NCBI GenBank assembly: GCA_964019165.1
Contig: OZ025278.1
Location: 15,249,813 to 15,313,812 of the forward strand
DNA from: Mastigias papua
Taxonomy: Eukaryota > Cnidaria > Scyphozoa > Rhizostomeae > Mastigiidae
Direction: 5' to 3'
Length of the DNA stretch: 64,000 bases
The notes under the pieces are model-generated. The model had not been told where the DNA came from and did not search any database. It saw nothing but the letters and a program-made list of their open reading frames with translations. The translations under genes and the position numbers were made by a program. Shown here piece by piece: positions 13,019 through 64,000 of the stretch (within the stretch, counting starts at the first letter, position 1; the number at the start of each line of letters is the position of its first letter).

Positions 13019-15499
13019 GTATGTGTATGTATGTATGTATGTATGTATATGTATGTATGTCTATGTATGTATATACATACGTTAATGGACCTGGCCAATA
13101 AAGAGCCTAAATTATTTCCTAATGAGTGCACTATTGATTGTTTTACCTATGCCATAATGATTTACGATTCACGTAAGGACAAAAGCACCTAAAATAGCCG
13201 AACAGGTCCGGGAGGTATACTCGAAGCTCTAACAACGATGCTGTTCCATAGGGACTTAACGCGATCAGTTATAGAGGGGGCTTTAATTCGGAATACAGAA
13301 TATAAGGCAAGAAGATCTGTGACCTAAAAACACATAATTCAAGTATTTACATGTTTATGTCAATACCTTCAATTTCTTCCGCAGTGTTTAGTTGCAATTA
13401 TTTCAGCATCTTTTTTAACCATAGTCTCCAATATTATCTCTACTATTATATCCAATATCGTCTTCATTTTATTCTCCAAGCGCTTCCTTGAAAATCGTCT
13501 TCAGTACTTTTCCAATAGCTTCTTAAATATCTTCCTCAGTGTCCTCTTAAATTTCTGCTTCAAACATTTTCTTCATTTTTTTGTCCACTTTGTGCTCCAC
13601 ATTTTCTCCAATTTCTTCTCCAAACATCATCTCCATTTCCCCCCACTATACTCATTACGTTTTAAATAACTTCTTCATTACTTCTCCCTTTCTTCTCATT
13701 GGTTTCTTTCTCCAATATCTTCTCCAATATTCTCTCCAACAACTTCTCAGAACATTCTCCAATATCTTCTTCACTTTATCTATGCATGTATAAATTAACA
13801 CATACATTTTTGAAACATCAAAGATGCAGGAATACCGAAACTGCTAGCATTTACTGACTGACAAGCAAACCATGATACTTGTCTTCTGTTTTCAAGTCTT
13901 TTTCATAAAGCCATTCTTCCTCTTCCGAGTGTAGGTCATTTTCTTTCTGGTTTGCTCAATACTTGTAACCGTCCTTTGTGCGGCGGCTTCGCTGCTGACC
14001 GGTTTAAGATACTGGCTGGATGGTTGGTTTGCAACTCGAGAGAAGCTAGATCAAGCTGGCCAGTGCTCTCTACAAAATGGTATCTGCACATGCAATGGAA
14101 TCACAAAGCTACCACTTACTTGTAAGTTTGTATACTTCAGTAAACAGATTAGATATGTACACCACTGCTATCTCTCTAAGTTCTGGATTATCCATCTGAT
14201 TCGTTTACCTCAAAAGAGGTTTTGACCCTGTAAGTTATAAGAATAAATTTATGCTGGTACTAAAAGTCATAACGTTCGAAGTTTTTGTGATACGAATTCC
14301 TAATCTGTGTATGAGTGAAAACATGTTTGAGAAATTTGCAAAGTACATCGTTCTTTCTATGTGTGGACCCTATTTTGTGGTTCACTCACTATGCTGTTCC
14401 CGGGGAACTGAATTGTCCCATAAACTCTGATGTGTTGCCTATTGATGAAGAGATTTAAACTATACGAGTTTGTATAAACAATAATATTCGTCACCTTCTA
14501 ACTAATATATTCTTATCTCAGGAGTAACTACTTTCTATTTCAGTGAAAAATTGCGATGATATGAAGACAGCTGCAAATTTTTTCATTGGCGAAATAGTTC
14601 TCTCTTCCCTCGGATTGATTCTAAGCATTGCTGGAGTCTTCCTTGGCTTCATGTCGATCTGCTGTGGCCCCTGGCAGGTATGTAATTTATCTCAAATATT
14701 AGAAATCATAATCAATCATCAAACATCATTTCATTAACCATTGTTTGTTGTCATTATCACCACCCCAACCATCACCATTGTCATCATCATCATTGTCATT
14801 ATCATCATCATTGTCATTATCATCATCATTGTCATTATCACAATGAATCATGGATCATATCGATCACACATCATTATCAATATCATTATCACAATGAATC
14901 ATAGATCAAAGCTATCATAATGAATCATAGATCAAAGCTATTACAATGAATCATAGATCAAAACTATCACCATGAATCGAATATCATACCAAGCACGATG
15001 AATCATATATCATACCTATCGCTATGAGTAATGGATCATACCTATCACCATGAATCATAGATCGTACCTATAACCATGAGTCATAAATCAAAGCTATCAC
15101 CATGAATCATAGATCATATCTATCAAGTTTCAATAGTCAAAGTCGTTGTCATGGACTAATATGGAAGTTAAATCAATGTCCTTGCTTTGAAACATAATTA
15201 TGGTAACGACAGTTAAATCAGATTTATTCAATTACAGATTTAACTTATATGGTACAATTATATGAAGGGAAATCATTTGTAAACATATCAGAAAAACTAC
15301 GCAGGGAAGTTGTTGGAGACAGACATACTGTAGAAGAAACCTGAAAAGCTGGTTTACTACATTTCACAATTTTGTATCATTTTAGTTTATAGATGACTAC
15401 AACACTGAATATGATGGTGACAAACCAAAAATCCAGTACACGATAGGCCGATCGCGACAATCAGTTGGAGGGAACGCAAATCATGCTTACAGTGATTAA
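10987..15499 (+). CDS. Four-pass membrane protein, MS4A/CD20-like topology, six exons
   Basis: Exons: 10987-11013, 11487-11663, 12671-12727, 13935-14121, 14544-14677 and 15386-15499 (TAA at 15497). Donors are GTTAGT, GTAAGT, GTGAGT, GTAAGT and GTATGT. All acceptors are AG, and phases join to a 231-residue protein. TM1 is about residues 24-46 ([20 protein letters not shown]). TM2 spans the exon 2/3 junction (WVAIP then [13 protein letters not shown]). A short basic turn (TRSRKM) leads to TM3 ([19 protein letters not shown]). A roughly 50-residue loop follows with four cysteines ([12 protein letters not shown]). TM4 is in exon 5 ([19 protein letters not shown]) and ends ICCGPWQ. The tail is acidic and Tyr-rich. 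The small first loop, large second loop and cytoplasmic ends fit the MS4A/CD20/TMEM176 superfamily; I infer this from topology, not from a diagnostic motif. A claudin-like or other tetraspan family is possible. Function unknown. Confidence 0.78.
12929..13080. repeat. (TA)n followed by (GTAT)n microsatellite
   Basis: An uninterrupted TA tract of about 84 bases passes into degenerate GTAT repeats. It lies in intron 3 of the MS4A-like gene. Reading frames with IYIYIY or YVCMYV on either strand here are repeat artefacts. Confidence 0.97.
13420..13790. repeat. Pyrimidine-rich degenerate TTCTCCAATATC repeats
   Basis: Low-complexity plus-strand pyrimidine tract in intron 3 of the MS4A-like gene, with many imperfect copies of CTTCTCCAAT and CTTCTTCA. 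It ends about 145 bases before the exon 4 acceptor. Confidence 0.7.
14755..14842. repeat. (CAT)n / TCATTGTCATTA microsatellite
   Basis: Trinucleotide CAT/TCA tract with a higher-order CATTGTCATTATCATCAT unit in intron 5 of the MS4A-like gene, just after the exon 5 donor. Confidence 0.85.
14843..15125. repeat. 26-bp minisatellite, about ten degenerate copies
   Basis: Unit approximately ATGAATCATAGATCAAAGCT plus ATCACA, repeated with drift across intron 5 of the MS4A-like gene. Copies centre on TGAATCATAGATCA or TGAGTCATAAATCA. Confidence 0.85.
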
Positions 15500-15657
15500 G
15501 AACACAACCGATCAAACCATCAGAGTTTGTGATTTATGCTAGAAAGCAAATGGGTAGTCAAGTAGTAAAGTTTGTGCTTCCATCACATATAAGTAAAATT
15601 TTGTGTATCAGTATAAACAATTAATTTCAATAATTTCCTTGTCTTTGCTTGACAGAA

Positions 15658-15663
15658 AATAAA
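15658..15663 (+). terminator. Polyadenylation signal of the MS4A-like gene
   Basis: AATAAA lies 159 bases after the stop codon of the plus-strand four-pass protein gene and is the first such hexamer downstream of it. It gives a compact 3' UTR. Confidence 0.55.
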
Positions 15664-15736
15664 TTCGATTTTCCGTAGACTTTGCTTCCAATCCAATTGC
15701 ACTGTAGCACCGTCTTTGTAATTGCAGTTAAGTTAT

Positions 15737-15742
15737 TTTATT
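15737..15742 (-). terminator. POLR3A: Possible polyadenylation signal of POLR3A
   Basis: The minus strand reads AATAAA here, about 0.8 kb past the POLR3A stop and only about 80 bases from the plus-strand AATAAA of the convergent four-pass protein gene. It is the first exact hexamer I found downstream of the stop. Transcripts of the two genes may abut or overlap. Confidence 0.35.
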
Positions 15743-16546
15743 TAGTTAGTTATACTTTTTACCTGCAATTTGCTGTTCTTCTCATGACGTATCTTCATTC
15801 AATATTTTTTACGAACAAGTTGTATAGACGTTTATAAAACCGATATAAGCTTTGTGATTCGGTCATACACTCCTTGCGTTGGTGTCTACATCGATAATAC
15901 TACTCTTTATATTGTAGAACGTAACAATCAAGAAATTTAGATCAATTAATGAAATAAGGCATGTCTTGTAAAAATACTAACTTGTAACAATAATATCTCT
16001 TGAAATCACGCTCATGTTTCCACGCACGATGAAAACTAAATGATAGTTTTTCGTGCATGTTTATATCAAGGTACCAAATGCGTTCAGTTCAGCTCCACCT
16101 TGTAAGTTGGAGTTCTCTGAAAGCCATTGGCTACAGCTTATTACTAATCAAACCACGTGTATCCACAACTGAAGGGTGGCTTCAAAGTAAGCAATATTCG
16201 AGTACAATTGCAAAAGACTCTATACAACCCATCCAATGTGTCGAAGATAATGGAAATTATGAGTGCAACACCAAGCCATCCTATTTCCAACATCTATCAA
16301 ATAAGCTGCGCTACTAAGTGGGTAGCAAGCTCCTGGACCCAACTTCATATCCCTGTGGCCAGATGTGGCCTTTGATCTACCGCCAATTTTCGTTGAAGTA
16401 AAGGGATTGTACCACCTCAAATTCAACTGCTTTTTCAGAGTGATCATCCTTTTCTAATTTTGATATTTTGACAAACAAGAAAGTGTGAATACATAATACT
16501 ATCTATAAAAAGGCTCAGAAGAATTCAACATTCTTGATAATAGATT

Positions 16547-63426
<46,880 letters not shown>

Positions 63427-64000
63427 CTGAAATAACAAGAGCAGCGATAATGAGCTTAAAATTATTACTGATTGATTTCAGATAAAAAATACGCTGGTTC
63501 TCATTTTGCTCCGCAGAGGACGTACTTGAGGCATCTCCACAACCTTCAAATAAGAGCCTATTACAATGCTATTTAACACAATAGACAGTAAAGGCATTGA
63601 ATGGTAAAAATAACCTTCCAAAAATGTAATATTATCGGAATTTCATAAGGACATGCGATAAATTTGGGAACTACATTTAATAACAACAAGGATAAGAATA
63701 TTTTTACTTTGAGATGCTTTTCTTTGCACATATCTTAGTATTTTATTTTAACTTTACTTAAGATTATCAACAAGCCTCGTACAAACTTTTACTTGTAGGC
63801 CCACATCTACAGTATTGTAGCGAAAACTAACTTGCGTTATCGAACAAAATTGCAGGTATGTATGGAAAACTTCGTAAAGTCTTTCAGGTCAAAGTCCCGT
63901 GGTACTTATTTCTTTCTTAAATTTGACTGTAGCAAAATATGCATGAAAAACTACCTAAAGTGTTCAAAAACTTCTTCATGTTGGAACCAGCATATTTTTA
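63427..64000 (-). other. POLR3A intron at the window edge
   Basis: Upstream of the first visible exon I find no RPC1 sequence up to 64000, so the exon with the metal-binding motif and the N-terminal clamp lie outside the window. Confidence 0.6.

Overview
This is a eukaryotic, animal genome window. It is AT-rich and intron-rich, with GT-AG splice sites, microsatellites, mobile-element fragments, a rhodopsin-type GPCR, IL-17-like cytokines and an RNA polymerase III subunit gene. The Penelope-like element with a GIY-YIG domain, the hammerhead ribozyme motifs and the divergent IL-17 and GPCR sequences suit an invertebrate, possibly a cnidarian. The species cannot be fixed from the sequence alone.

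Layout. 1-9452 is a 107-bp satellite array that runs off the left edge and contains nested multi-monomer duplications. 9453-10986 is intergenic and holds a 315-bp MITE with TTA target-site duplications. 10987-15499 (+) is a six-exon gene for a 231-residue four-pass membrane protein of MS4A/CD20-like topology. From 63426 down to 16547 (-) runs one very large gene, POLR3A (RPC1, the largest subunit of RNA polymerase III). I could trace 28 exons that join in frame into the C-terminal 865 residues; the 5' part lies beyond 64000. POLR3A and the MS4A-like gene are tail to tail.

Two POLR3A introns are hosts. Intron 22 (46185-22202, about 24 kb) contains two IL-17-like genes on the same strand (38078-37454 and 24921-23998), a 5'-truncated Penelope-like retroelement with a hammerhead ribozyme (34957-36279, +), a second isolated hammerhead ribozyme (28341-28380, +), a foldback element, and decayed non-LTR retrotransposon pieces (41834-42751). 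Intron 8 (59159-55026) contains an intronless class A GPCR gene on the opposite strand (57103-58083) and a 558-bp TA-flanked MITE.

The remaining sequence is intronic or intergenic. It is rich in (TA)n, (ATAC)n, (CA)n and minisatellite tracts, and most apparent reading frames there are artefacts of those repeats. The most notable points are the pair of cysteine-poor IL-17-like genes nested in a Pol III gene, the two hammerhead ribozymes with exactly complementary stem I arms, and the Penelope-like insertion between (TA)n tracts with a perfect 52-bp inverted repeat.
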